Shown here: piece after piece, positions 60,601 to 64,000 of the stretch
How the letters are laid out: every line of letters starts with the position of its first letter
Numbering within the stretch: the first letter of the stretch is position 1
Assembly (NCBI GenBank): GCA_025617745.1
Contig: CM046853.1
Location: forward strand, 31,175,313-31,239,312
DNA from: Heliocidaris erythrogramma
Taxonomy: Eukaryota > Echinodermata > Echinoidea > Camarodonta > Echinometridae
DNA: 64,000 nt
Reading direction: 5' to 3'
Made by a program: the position numbers and the translations under genes
Notes under the pieces: model-generated
Told to the model about the DNA's origin: nothing
Databases searched by the model: none
The model's input: the letters and a program-made list of their open reading frames with translations, nothing else

Positions 60601-62335
60601 TCTTATTTGGTCACGACTATCTCCCTTTAAAAAAGAAATGATAGTATATGACAGATGTTCATTTACGTTTTGGAGTAAAGGAGTCAAGGGATCAGGGGTA
60701 TTGAGTATTAAGAACAATGTAATAGCACCTTTAATATGATAATCGAACATTCTATTTAACAATAAAGTGATTTTGTGGGCTAAATGAATAAAAGTACATT
60801 AATGTGTTCTGGACATCCAGACAGCCAAGAAAAACAAATATTTGTCTAAAAACTGTATTTGTAGGAGACTTTGGCATGCTCCCAATGTGTTTACAGATGA
60901 AAGTACAAATAAAACAAAATCATAGGCTACAAATTGCACTGTGCTTAATTATTATTTTATCATCGAATTTCCCAATATAATAGCTTTTTTAAGCAACTAT
61001 CAATATATTTTCTTTCTAGTTGTACATGCAAGGTTTAGTGAAGCCTCTTTATGACGCTCTAGGGTGGGAAGATTCAGATGATTTACTGGAACAGTAAGTA
61101 TCATTCTCTCTCTCTCTCTTCCACTTTAAAAATGTCTCTACTTGAGTAAGATTATTGATTATAATGTTGATAATGACAGCCATCTCACAAGCGCAGCTTT
61201 CATCAGTTCCTGTCTTCATGGTGCCAAGCTGTGTTATCTAAATTTCTTCGCAGTTCAAAACGCAGTTCACAACGCGATAATTTTTTTTCCCAATATCGCA
61301 CATTTTCGTCGTAATCATACATGCGTAAAAGGGCAAGGGCAGGGGCTGCATGCAGCCCCCTGGAAATATTGAAAAACCAATATTCCGGCAAACGTTACAC
61401 GTTACACGGCGAGGTGCCCGAATATGTAATTCTTTTATCTTTTGTAGTATATTGTGATAATGAGAATAAAAAAGTTTTACAAAAATAATCTTTTCCTCAC
61501 TTGCTTCACTCGCTCGCTCGCTCGCAAAATTAAGACAACTGAAAGTTGCCCCTCCCCTGGCGAAAATATGCCCGTATACATTATTCATTATTGAACAAAA
61601 AATGATATCTAATCTTTATTTGCCAGATACAATCGTAACAATGCCATTCGTGAAGCGTGCTTCTACCGTATTCAGGACTGTCTCGATAGAGCATCCCAGC
61701 TCTACCAAGAATACATGGACAATCCAGACATGAACCCGTAAGTTTATCCGATTATAGGAGGAGATAGAGAAAATGGGAAGAGAGAGGAAGAGAGAGAGAG
61801 AGAGACACAGAGAGACAGAGACAGAAAGAGAAAGAGAAAGAGAGGGAGAGAGGGGGAGACAGATCAGTGGAGGAGGGACGCAACGTTGAGAGAGAGACCG
61901 AAACCAAAGCAAGAAAAACGGTATAGAACCAAATACACGATATTGGTTATTACCAACATTAACCATTGCCCAATCATCATTCTTTGAACACACATAGGAA
62001 GAGATCATGTCCCTTCGAGAGAAATCCAACTCTCTCAATGTTCAGGAGTGGAAATACACCCCCTTTTTTTTGGGGGGGGGGGCTCATATTATGGATCATT
62101 TCGCACTCCAAGTGCGCGGATTTCAAATCTTCTGCATGCCTTCTTCTCCGCTCTTCTTAAAATGCAGGATTAGCAACAACCTGAAGACCGTTGTCTATTG
62201 TAACGGTATCCGTGAAGGTGGGCAGGCCGAGTGGAACTTTGGCTGGAACAGGTACCTCACGTCAACGGATTCGTCTGAGAAAATTGAATGGTTGATGGCT
62301 CTGGGTTGCTCTAAAGAGCCTTGGATTCTCAATCG
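24182..62335 (+). CDS. ANPEP-like: Gene B: aminopeptidase N-like M1 zinc metallopeptidase with AAMEN motif (14 exons visible, 3' end outside window)
   Basis: Exons: 24182-24840, 43555-43828, 44373-44493, 50495-50649, 51559-51672, 52944-53078, 53607-53738, 54424-54599, 55477-55568, 56105-56241, 60360-60563, 61020-61093, 61627-61737, 62168-62335. All splice in phase, giving about 850 codons. Predicted layout: cytosolic tail 1-27; membrane anchor about 28-49; Thr/Ser/Pro-rich stalk to about 90; N-terminal beta domain; catalytic domain with AAMEN 362-366, HELAH 398-402, zinc Glu 421 and catalytic Tyr 484; then beta and helical C-terminal domains. The family is a type II ectoenzyme trimming peptide N-termini. 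The first Gly of GxMEN is Ala and the preceding Pro is Gln, which may change substrate-end binding. Exon lengths copy gene A exactly. Intron 1 (18.7 kb) carries most of the mobile DNA. Three exons equivalent to gene A 18769-20963 are expected past the right edge. Confidence 0.93.
24841..27500. other. First part of gene B intron 1: repeats only
   Basis: It holds duplicated blocks (24955-25110 and 25883-26030, sharing AATAATACGTAATCCATATATTA and the TTACAACCCGACGCTGGGTTCAAGC block) and copy 2 of the 17780 repeat (25455-25820). It also holds a 15-base tandem GCCTTTTTCTAG near 26085-26130 and a (GT)n tract at 26238-26272. No exon or RNA gene is recognised. Confidence 0.6.
25455..25820. repeat. 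Interspersed repeat, copy 2 of the 17780-18165 family
   Basis: It is collinear with 17780-18165 with about 10% differences. It ends GGGATCGACACCCATG and is flanked on both sides by the duplicated 24955/25883 block. Confidence 0.7.
27540..27990 (-). pseudogene. Mariner/Tc1-like (ITm superfamily) transposase remnant
   Basis: On the minus strand, 27614-27805 reads [20 protein letters not shown] then [18 protein letters not shown]. This resembles the SPDL-x-P-x-DFFLWG-x-LK-x-KVY block at the C-terminal end of the DDE catalytic domain of many animal ITm transposases. The catalytic Asp residues are not found and flanking frames are broken, so this is a short dead fragment. No terminal repeats were found. 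Confidence 0.65.
28844..29377. mobile_element. Non-autonomous TIR element (534 bp) with 12-bp target duplication
   Basis: The left end has GTCTAAGCAGACGATGTCC, mirrored by GGACGTCGTCTGCTTAAGCAG at the right end. The outer ends (about 35 bp) align with some mismatches. TGTGTGACGACA flanks both sides directly (28832-28843 and 29378-29389). No transposase is seen inside. Confidence 0.7.
29390..30970. other. Intron stretch without recognised feature
   Basis: AT-rich DNA of gene B intron 1. No coding exon, tRNA or repeat with clear ends was identified before the DIRS element. Confidence 0.5.
30982..31132. repeat. DIRS left inverted terminal repeat
   Basis: It begins TATATACCTACCTATTATGC and matches the reverse complement of 36954-37104 without visible mismatch. 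The element extends about 11 bases further left (GCAATAAATCA), supported by the internal complementary region. Confidence 0.93.
31554..33807 (+). pseudogene. DIRS ORF1 (gag-like), frame-shifted at a 12-G run
   Basis: The ATG is at 31554 ([20 protein letters not shown]). The frame runs to 31904, but the homologous reading continues one base out of frame after the G12 tract at 31856-31867. It stays open through 32002 to the TGA at 33805. Together this is about 750 residues. It is Ser/Pro-rich with a Lys-rich patch ([11 protein letters not shown]), a central helical part ([20 protein letters not shown]), and an Arg/Gly-rich tail ([16 protein letters not shown]) suited to nucleic-acid binding. 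No zinc knuckle is seen, as is common for DIRS gag proteins. The shift may be a real mutation or a base-call error. Confidence 0.75.
33722..35758 (+). CDS. DIRS ORF2: reverse transcriptase, RNase H and methyltransferase-like domain
   Basis: The frame is open from 33722, overlapping the end of ORF1 by up to 86 bases. There is no ATG until 33986, although homology ([11 protein letters not shown]) starts before that, so translation probably comes from a frameshift or reinitiation. RT spans about residues 100-330, with [14 protein letters not shown], the first Asp in [27 protein letters not shown] and the catalytic YLDDWLL near residue 238. RNase H spans about 395-520 ([21 protein letters not shown]). 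A tail (DLFAS...[10 protein letters not shown]...FPPFQLI...[13 protein letters not shown]) resembles the degenerate adenine-methyltransferase-like domain of DIRS1-group elements. It ends TAA at 35756-35758. No internal disruption. Confidence 0.88.
   Translation: MGEGVVAGAFREVLVVRRWLRRRPSLDFDVFPRALVRPNVVGGRLHAFLPAWEAISGDVFVLSVVRDGFFIDLCASLPGGAIRIRSPPMSALSRSHASKEIESLLEKRAIERVRDRPSLSLSPIFVIPKRSGKLRLILNLKRINKFILPVHFRMETLASILPLIKREDYAVSIDLKDAYFHIPIHRASRDLLGFSFLSETYRFRALPFGLRPAPRVFTQVVAVLAAFLRRRGLRLFCYLDDWLLLAESRDRLLDETRLLVSLTQDLGFLINWEKSELVPTRSPVFLGAVLDIRNQLARPSRDRILTIVSAARKLLLARRVSARQWLQFLGYLASLVDVLEDCRLLMRPFQRHLLRFFKPGKDSLLVWIPVPVKIKSLLACWTSEVFLARGRSFSVPLPSISVSTDASRLGWGGHCNGSTVAGDWSHLGTLPHINVLEFMAVLLTLLHFRSRLLSRSVLILTDNVTVAAYINRQGGTRSVALNALAAQLWRWCRRMAITPVASFIPGRENLIADFLSRGRYLPSEWMLHPEVFCRIRSCLGPLEVDLFASVLNHQLPKYCSRVRDQGAWALDAFSLSWENLQGFAFPPFQLIPRALRKIREDRARVLVIAPFWPRRNWFPELMSLLRAQPLVLPLRADLVLQPLSGILHHNPESLHLTAWPLSGNLQDSRVSLIEPRTF
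35758..36732 (+). pseudogene. DIRS ORF3: tyrosine recombinase with one in-frame TAG
   Basis: Conserved sequence ([20 protein letters not shown]) begins just before the ATG at 35758, which overlaps the ORF2 stop as TAATG. The N-terminal core-binding part follows. Then come the catalytic Arg in [12 protein letters not shown] (about 36180), the HxxR box HDTR at 36550-36561, and the nucleophile Tyr at 36658 in [12 protein letters not shown] at 36403-36405 interrupts the frame between the first Arg and HxxR (IDKT-stop-SYRKDD). The rest stays open to the TAG at 36730. The role is integration of the circular DNA copy. Frame 1 is also open far upstream over ORF2 (from 33874), which is likely chance. 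Confidence 0.88.
36801..36893. repeat. DIRS internal complementary region
   Basis: The first part (GCATAATAGGTAGGTATATA to GATTTATTGC) is the reverse complement of the left end. The second (TTGTAAAATCAGCACTGATT to CTACCTAT) is the reverse complement of the right end beyond the ITR. It therefore represents both termini joined, as used in DIRS circularisation models, and it fixes the element borders near 30971 and 37145. Confidence 0.92.
36954..37104. repeat. DIRS right inverted terminal repeat
   Basis: Inverse of 30982-31132. The element continues to 37145 (GATTTATATAGTAAATAAGA to GATTTTACAA), a segment with a perfect inverse copy only in the internal complementary region. Confidence 0.93.
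37402..37578. repeat. Long palindrome (about 65-75-bp arms)
   Basis: The left arm TCGAAGAAAGAGTAAATAGA then CTCAGGAGTCAA and AACACCGCAGGAGCCAAAA is mirrored by TTTTGGCTCCTGCGGTGTT to TTTACTCTTTCTTCGA. The centre contains GGACTG, the stem TCAAAGAC/GTCTTTGA, then CCGAAACGTCAGTCC. The family is not recognised. A (TA)n tract follows at 37612-37638. Confidence 0.8.
37639..38205. repeat. 2.4-copy tandem repeat of about 235-243 bp
   Basis: Each unit starts ACAAATTATGTATAACAATG (37639, 37874, 38117) and contains CACAAGGACTTGGGACCC, GTGCTCAAACTGCGGGCAG and ACGTCTCACATAGAGACTC. Unit 2 has a short insertion. The third is cut after CTTGTTGTGC by a TA-rich run. Unrelated to the tRNA array beside it. Confidence 0.9.
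38386..38457 (-). tRNA. tRNA, anticodon UCU (Arg by anticodon), array copy 1
   Basis: A 72-nt cloverleaf on the minus strand. The acceptor is GTCTCCG/CGGAGGC with one T-G pair and discriminator A. The D stem is GTCT/AGGC, the anticodon stem TTGGC/GCCAA with loop GTTCTAA (T33, TCT, A37), and the T arm CCGGG-TTCGATT-CCCGG. Box A is TGGTCTAGTGG and box B is GGTTCGATTCC. Six Ts follow the discriminator directly, as a Pol III terminator. No intron. The D and T arms resemble animal tRNA-Glu more than tRNA-Arg, and position 20 is T rather than the usual Arg A20. It may be an anticodon-shifted gene or the head of a tRNA-derived repeat. Confidence 0.8.
38788..38859 (-). tRNA. tRNA, anticodon UCU, array copy 2
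   Basis: Identical to copy 1 over the 72-nt cloverleaf, exactly 402 bases further, with the same T6 terminator. Confidence 0.8.
39190..39261 (-). tRNA. tRNA, anticodon UCU, array copy 3
   Basis: Identical cloverleaf, 402 bases after copy 2. Boxes A and B and T6 are intact. Confidence 0.8.
39593..39664 (-). tRNA. tRNA, anticodon UCU, array copy 4
   Basis: Identical cloverleaf, 403 bases after copy 3, with T6 kept. The repeat unit ends shortly after its 5' side, at about 39713. Confidence 0.8.
39797..39870 (-). tRNA. tRNA-Thr(UGU)-like gene or pseudogene
   Basis: Minus strand: acceptor GCCCGGA against TCGGGGC (one G-G mismatch); D arm GCTC/GAGC; anticodon arm CTGGT-CATGTAA-TCCAG, where the triplet TGT fits Thr but position 33 is A instead of T and the closing pair is T-T; T arm CCGGG-TTCGAAT-CCCGA with one mismatch. 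No T run follows. The defects suggest a pseudogene or SINE head. It lies between array unit 4 and the degraded unit 5. Confidence 0.55.
40247..40318 (-). tRNA. tRNA, anticodon UCU, array copy 5 (perfect acceptor stem)
   Basis: Same cloverleaf as copies 1-4, but the 3' acceptor strand is CGGAGAC, fully complementary to GTCTCCG, and may be the ancestral form. T6 follows. The surrounding unit is more diverged (AATGGTTGCGTAGCTTAAAT, deletions), yet the tRNA part is otherwise unchanged. Confidence 0.8.
40640..41010. repeat. Inverted, rearranged pieces of the tRNA array with a 3' half tRNA on the plus strand
   Basis: At 40662 the unit turns back on itself, giving CCCGGCGGAGAC, CATTTTTTCAGCCTTTGCAA and TTTGCCAAAGCTGTTGTATA in the opposite sense. 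At 40871-40915 a plus-strand 3' tRNA half (ATGGC-GTTCTAA-GCCAT, T arm, CGGAGAC, T6) follows unrelated DNA. Both outer pairs of its anticodon stem are still complementary. There is no 5' half, so it is a pseudogene. Confidence 0.75.
41012..41555. repeat. Foldback repeat, second copy of the 8600-9655 family
   Basis: The left arm has GGAAATCCAACCTTAATAGC and AATAAGAAAGTTATGAATTTTTG. The right arm has its inverse (CATAACTTTCTTAGTCCTTG, GTCCGATTTCTTTCAAACTT) and ends GCATGCCCTTTAAGTT. The centre carries inverted TTGGGCGAATAGGTAATGTC-like and GTCCACAAAAATGTCACAATC-like blocks. Confidence 0.6.
41560..42222. other. Intron stretch without recognised feature
   Basis: AT-rich DNA with no exon-like segment, RNA gene or repeat with definable ends. 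Confidence 0.45.
42223..43250. mobile_element. Non-autonomous TIR element, 1028 bp, ends CAGTGCGTCCCAGAAAAA
   Basis: The left terminus CAGTGCGTCCCAGAAAAAA is perfectly mirrored by TTTTTTCTGGGACGCACTG at the right. The outer CAGTG..CACTG with TA on the left flank resembles Tc1/mariner-class ends. No transposase-like ORF is seen, so it is a deletion derivative or MITE in intron 1 of gene B. Confidence 0.85.
43555..43828 (+). CDS. Gene B exon 2: end of N-terminal beta domain
   Basis: The acceptor is CATCCAG and the donor is TTCGA|GTAAAG. It completes the Val codon left by exon 1 and reads [20 protein letters not shown]. Length and phase match the first gene A exon, and the nucleotide match is strong. 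Confidence 0.94.
44373..44493 (+). CDS. Gene B exon 3
   Basis: The acceptor is TGACTAG and the donor is CAAG|GTTTGT. It encodes [20 protein letters not shown] and ends YPLEKQ. Length 121 nt. It is not visible as a long ORF and is found by comparison with gene A. Confidence 0.93.
44732..44950. repeat. Diverged copy of the 240-bp MITE of 45497-45738
   Basis: It shares GAATAGACC, GTATGCAT, CAAACAAAGGTTGTTCTTGA and CAACAAGTAATATGCAAACT with 51216-51452. The right end is poorly kept. Confidence 0.65.
45497..45738. mobile_element. MITE, 242 bp, with ~30-bp inverted ends
   Basis: The ends AATAGACCTGTTTACTAAGT and GATTCAAATTT are mirrored at the right (AAATTTGAATCACTTAGTAA, ACAGGTCTAT). The interior matches 51216-51452 in reverse orientation. 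Confidence 0.85.
46268..46370. repeat. Near-perfect 43-bp-stem hairpin with 15-base loop
   Basis: The arms GGCGCCAATCCTCACAGGAA, then TTCTATTCAAGTGGGGGGACA, are mirrored by GTCCCCCCACTTGAATAGAA and TTCCTGTGAGGATTGGCGCC. The only arm difference is an extra AC in the left arm beside the loop. Confidence 0.9.
46500..46805 (-). mobile_element. tRNA-derived SINE
   Basis: Read on the minus strand, it starts near CAGGATATAGTGGTTCATTC (box A-like) and has GAGGGTTCGAATCTCAG (box B GGTTCGAATCT). It continues through CACTAGCGTCTTTTGGCAAG, a ~170-base body and an AT-rich ATTATCATTATTATTT tail at 46500-46525. The head keeps tRNA-like spacing but not a clean cloverleaf. A body fragment is at 8519-8592. 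Confidence 0.75.
47391..48340 (+). pseudogene. Broken Tx1/L1-like LINE: endonuclease start and reverse transcriptase pieces
   Basis: 47391 begins [17 protein letters not shown], the start of an APE-type endonuclease. 47466-47678 holds [20 protein letters not shown], its next conserved block. After a large internal deletion, 47850-48000 has [20 protein letters not shown] (RT motif A region). About 48030-48070 has [15 protein letters not shown] (motif B), and 48150-48190 has [11 protein letters not shown] (catalytic YADD). These lie in different frames with stops between them. No 3' tail is defined; a (GT)n tract follows. Confidence 0.82.
50495..50649 (+). CDS. Gene B exon 4: AAMEN and HELAH motifs
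   Basis: The acceptor is CTTCCAG and the donor is CATCAG|GTAATC. It encodes [20 protein letters not shown] and ends VVSHELAHQ. Compared with gene A ([11 protein letters not shown]), Pro is Gln and the motif Gly is Ala. The zinc His residues and general-base Glu are intact. Confidence 0.95.
51216..51452. mobile_element. MITE, 237 bp, same family as 45497-45738
   Basis: The ends AATAGACCTGTATACTAAGT and the inverse ACTTAGTAAACGGGTCTATT enclose CAAAGGTTGTTCTTGACAAC and ATACCTCGTTACTAGGTCCC. It lies in the intron between gene B exons 4 and 5. Confidence 0.85.
51559..51672 (+). CDS. Gene B exon 5: third zinc ligand
   Basis: The acceptor is CTCTGTAG and the donor is [32 protein letters not shown] is identical to gene A. 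It continues [18 protein letters not shown]. Length is 114 nt. Confidence 0.94.
52665..52915. repeat. Second array of GGTTCATAATTCC / TTCGGAATTATGAACC motifs
   Basis: Motifs such as CCGAAGGTTCGTGATTCTGA, GGTTCGTAATTCC and then TTTTCGGAATTACGATCC, AATTATGAACCC recur over 250 bases and change sense near the middle, as at 4780-5150. It ends just before gene B exon 6. Confidence 0.75.
52944..53078 (+). CDS. Gene B exon 6: catalytic Tyr exon
   Basis: The acceptor is AATTTCAG and the donor is AGAAAG|GTATGT. It reads [20 protein letters not shown] and ends [10 protein letters not shown] with the conserved Tyr. Length is 135 nt. Confidence 0.93.
53607..53738 (+). CDS. Gene B exon 7
   Basis: The acceptor is ATCAAAAG and the donor is ACGGAG|GTTAGT. 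It encodes [20 protein letters not shown] and ends DDLWNALTE. Length is 132 nt. Confidence 0.93.
54245..54385. repeat. Family-2 MITE copy
   Basis: CTGGGGGCGTTTCATCAAGT at the left and TTTTATGAAACAGGACCCTG at the right enclose GCTCTCAGCCAATCAGATGC. It ends 38 bases before gene B exon 8. Confidence 0.8.
54424..54599 (+). CDS. Gene B exon 8
   Basis: The acceptor is ATACAAG and the donor is CTTGG|GTAAAA. It encodes [20 protein letters not shown] then [20 protein letters not shown]. Length is 176 nt. Confidence 0.93.
54765..54900. repeat. Inverted/direct repeat with TCATGTGACT and GTGTCCATAATC motifs
   Basis: TCGGCTGTGTCCAAAATCAT, TTATGGACACGGAAAATGAT and TGGCTGTGTCCATAATCACG lie in alternating orientation, able to fold on themselves. 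Non-coding, in the intron after gene B exon 8. Confidence 0.5.
55477..55568 (+). CDS. Gene B exon 9
   Basis: The acceptor is CTTATAG and the donor is GTCTA|GTAAGT. It encodes [20 protein letters not shown] and SVWMENVKS. Length is 92 nt. Confidence 0.9.
56105..56241 (+). CDS. Gene B exon 10 (GFYRVNYD)
   Basis: A poly-C and (CT)n tract leads to the acceptor TTTGTAG. The donor is CATACG|GTACAT. It encodes [20 protein letters not shown] then [13 protein letters not shown]. Length is 137 nt. Confidence 0.92.
56293..56698. mobile_element. 406-bp MITE with ~42-bp inverted ends
   Basis: Left AAGGGGCTTTTACACTTTCA then CGGATCGCATCCCGGATCAT is mirrored by ATGATCCGTGATGCGATCCG and TGAAAGTGTAAAGGCCCCTT. 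Length is about that of 13639-14044, but the sequence is unrelated. It lies in gene B intron 10. Confidence 0.85.
56950..57175. repeat. MITE-like inverted repeat (GCCCGGCTTACACGAGGCGTC)
   Basis: AAGCCCGGCTTACACGAGGC at the left is mirrored imperfectly by GACGCCTTGTGTGAGTTTAGC at the right. Fragments with the same GACGCCTCGTGCGAGCCGGG end lie at 21110-21175 and a related one at 43985-44195. Confidence 0.6.
57508..58112. repeat. Full copy of the TGGCGTATCTAGG-end repeat
   Basis: It starts GTGGCGTATCTAGGGATTAT and ends CCCCCTAGATACGCCAC, the inverse. It contains an (AAAT)n run (57581-57650) and the CATAATCCGTAAGGATTATG palindrome seen in the other copies. Non-coding. Confidence 0.7.
58280..59120. 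other. Part of gene B intron 10 without recognised feature
   Basis: No exon, RNA gene or bounded repeat is seen. Short ORFs on both strands lack any recognisable motif. Confidence 0.45.
59126..59248. repeat. Two adjacent hairpins
   Basis: Hairpin 1 (about 59126-59167) has the stem TAACTCCAGGGAGCT mirrored exactly by AGCTCCCTGGAGTTA with a 12-base loop. Hairpin 2 (about 59176-59248) has GTAGACCGAAAACTCTGTCT then CTCG-TTCGTTA, mirrored by TAACGAGCGAGAGACAGAAT and TTTCGGTCTAC with about two mismatches. The sequence GGGTGAAG precedes and follows the second hairpin. Confidence 0.85.
60360..60563 (+). CDS. Gene B exon 11
   Basis: The acceptor is TTTCTGCAG and the donor is CTAGAA|GTGAGT. It encodes [20 protein letters not shown] and [14 protein letters not shown]. 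Length is 204 nt. Intron 10 before it is 4.1 kb. Confidence 0.93.
61020..61093 (+). CDS. Gene B exon 12
   Basis: The acceptor is CTTTCTAG and the donor is TGGAACA|GTAAGT. It encodes [20 protein letters not shown] then DLLE. Length is 74 nt. Confidence 0.91.
61627..61737 (+). CDS. Gene B exon 13 (Cys pair)
   Basis: The acceptor is TTGCCAG and the donor is AACCC|GTAAGT. It encodes [20 protein letters not shown] and ends MDNPDMN. Both disulphide Cys are kept. Length is 111 nt. Confidence 0.92.
61775..61860. repeat. (GA)n-rich microsatellite
   Basis: A GAGA tract with CACAG and AAAG interruptions, 40 bases after gene B exon 13. Confidence 0.85.
62168..62335 (+). CDS. Gene B exon 14, last visible
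   Basis: The acceptor is AAATGCAG and the donor is CAATCG|GTAAGA. It encodes [30 protein letters not shown] and [10 protein letters not shown]. Length is 168 nt. A LINE fills the visible part of the next intron. Confidence 0.93.
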
Positions 62336-62397
62336 GTAAGAGATTTGTTCCTTGAGCTCATCTTACTATAATTATACTACTACTACTGCAACTACTA

Positions 62398-64000
62398 CTT
62401 GATTTGATTTGATTTGATTTATTTATTTAAACACGGTATAAGCCCAATTCAGCTACTTGGCTGGTTTACAATGGGGCCGTGTATCAATAAAATACAATGA
62501 AAAATAAATATAAATACAAGTATTAAAACAACAATTACATGCATAGAAAAAAATGATAAAATAATATATACAGAAATCATAGGTCTTAGAAAAATATTAC
62601 AAAACATATCAAAATGAAAGAGTTCAGTATAAAGGTATAAAAATTGAAATATATAAACATATTTAAAGATATGTAATATGAAATATGAAAAATAAAATAC
62701 GATAAAGTAATGTGAAATGACACAAAATATATAATTTGGTTATGTTAAAAATAAGGAAATCTATCACGTATTTAATGTCTCGATAAAATTAGGCAAAGAG
62801 GAACTATTGCAAAAAAACAAATTAAAACAGTAAAAAGTTAAAGGAATAAAATCACAAACAAGGTAAGTTTTTGGTGTCTCAAAATTAATTTAATTTTAAT
62901 TTAATTTTATATTAGTTTTATATTAGTTTATTAGTTTACCTTTCCATTCCACAACCATAAGATGTAATAGTATTTTATTTCCGAAATGCAAAAAGAAATG
63001 AAAAGAGAAAAGAAATCATTCTGTAGTTCGACAAATTGTACGTTATAGCATCATAAGAAGTTTATTTATTGATTGCTCTTTATCTAGCAAAACTGTATTT
63101 TTAACAAATTAAGGAGAAGCAATATTCTCATATACCAGTTTAGATTTAAAATCACCTATATGAGGGGCGCTTTGAATCTCCTCTGAAAGTGAGTTCCATA
63201 TTTGGGCGCCTCTATACATAAATGTGCGTTTGCCTGATTTAGTTTTTGGACGACTAATATCAACACAAAGCCTGCTTTGTCGCGTATCATAGATATGTTT
63301 TATGTGTGAAAATTTCTCACTTAGATAAGGCGGAACTTGGTTTGTCATAACCTTATACATCATTACAGCAATATTATACTTTCTCCTCTCGGCGAGCGAT
63401 TCCCAATTCAAAAGATCTAGGTTTCCTTTTCCTGATGATAGCCAAGTTGTATTATTGATGAGGCGGGCACCTCGGTTTTAGCAATGTTTTCCCACAATTT
63501 CCCCAAACAACATCACAATAAAATAGGTGGGATGACACTAATGCATTGTATACCATTTTCAGTGTCTCGTTATTTACTAGACCCCTTATGCATTTTAGCA
63601 TATGTAATCCTGAATTAGTTTTCTTTTGCAAGTTCCTGATATGTTCACGCCAAGTAAGGTTTTCATCTATTATCACGCCGAGATGCTTGCAAGTTTGCAC
63701 CCTTTTCAATGAAATTCCAGATATATTAACGTTAATATTTACATCATTAATTCTGTTTAATCGTTTCTTTGTACCGATCACGATGTATTCCGTTTTGTTT
63801 ACATTTAAACTTAATTTATTAGTAACTAGCCATTTCCTAATATATTCCAGGTCTTCATTAATTTGTTGTATTAAAGTAAAAATATCACTGCCAGAAAGGT
63901 ATAGCATTGTGTCGTCAGCGTACATACTGACTTTACAATAACGGAGTCCATTGGGTAAATTATTGATATATAATACAAAAAGGAGGGGGCCGATGATTGA
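62398..64000 (-). mobile_element. Jockey/CR1-like LINE, 3' end, minus strand, truncated by window edge
   Basis: The RT and C-terminal coding region lie on the minus strand (63109-64000), followed by a long AT-rich 3' UTR. The 3' end at about 62398-62430 is a short tandem tail (ATTTG/CAAAT units). The gene B intron after exon 14 hosts it in antisense. Family assignment rests on RT and tail motifs only. Confidence 0.85.
63109..64000 (-). pseudogene. LINE reverse transcriptase, 3' part, frame broken near 63470
   Basis: From the right edge the minus strand reads IIGPLLFVLYINNLPNG (motif B) and then MYADDTMLYLSG, the catalytic YADD at about 63915. LGVIIDENLTWREHI and KMVYNALVSSHLFYCDVVWG follow. 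The frame then breaks between TLLK and the next block: a small deletion near 63477 shifts to a second frame reading LNWESLAERRKYNIAVMMYK and ending FKSKLVYENIASP at 63109. This tail (tRNA-like RGAQIWNSLSEEI block) is typical of jockey/CR1-group LINEs. A dead copy. Confidence 0.85.

Overview
The window is eukaryotic, intron-rich, AT-rich animal DNA. Several signs point to a marine invertebrate deuterostome, most likely an echinoderm, though no species can be named: many palindromic MITE-like repeats, a tRNA-derived SINE, a DIRS-type tyrosine-recombinase retrotransposon, fragments of two LINE families, and frequent poly-G/poly-C tracts beside simple repeats. Only one kind of host protein gene is present.

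Two tandem, same-strand (+) genes encode M1-family zinc ectoaminopeptidases of the aminopeptidase N type. Gene A enters from the left edge with its first exon outside the window, runs through 16 exons from 110, and ends at a TAG at 20961-20963. Gene B starts at the ATG at 24182. It has a 659-nt first exon (cytosolic tail, signal anchor, Ser/Thr/Pro stalk, start of the ectodomain), then 13 more exons to 62335, and leaves at the right edge with about three exons missing. The 13 exons that both genes show have identical lengths (274, 121, 155, 114, 135, 132, 176, 92, 137, 204, 74, 111 and 168 nt) and identical phases, so they arose by tandem duplication. Every exon stays open, so both look functional. 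Gene A carries the canonical GAMEN exopeptidase motif. Gene B carries AAMEN, while its HExxH-x18-E zinc site and catalytic Tyr are intact.

Intergenic DNA (20964-24181) holds a poly(A) signal, a local duplication, a palindromic MITE and a possible TATA box. Intron 1 of gene B (24841-43554, 18.7 kb) holds most of the mobile DNA. It contains a mariner-like transposase remnant, a TIR element with a 12-bp target duplication, and a 6.2-kb DIRS-type element (30971-37145). It also contains a 240-bp tandem repeat, a 402-bp tandem array carrying five well-formed tRNA genes (anticodon UCU) on the minus strand, and a 1-kb TIR element. Later introns hold MITEs, a SINE, a broken Tx1/L1-like LINE (47391-48340), and a jockey/CR1-like LINE on the minus strand (62398-64000).

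No wholly new protein system is visible. The observations most worth checking are the tandem UCU-anticodon tRNA array, whose tRNA body looks Glu-like rather than Arg-like; the DIRS element, whose internal complementary region matches both termini and whose RT and recombinase frames meet at TAATG; and the AAMEN substitution in gene B.
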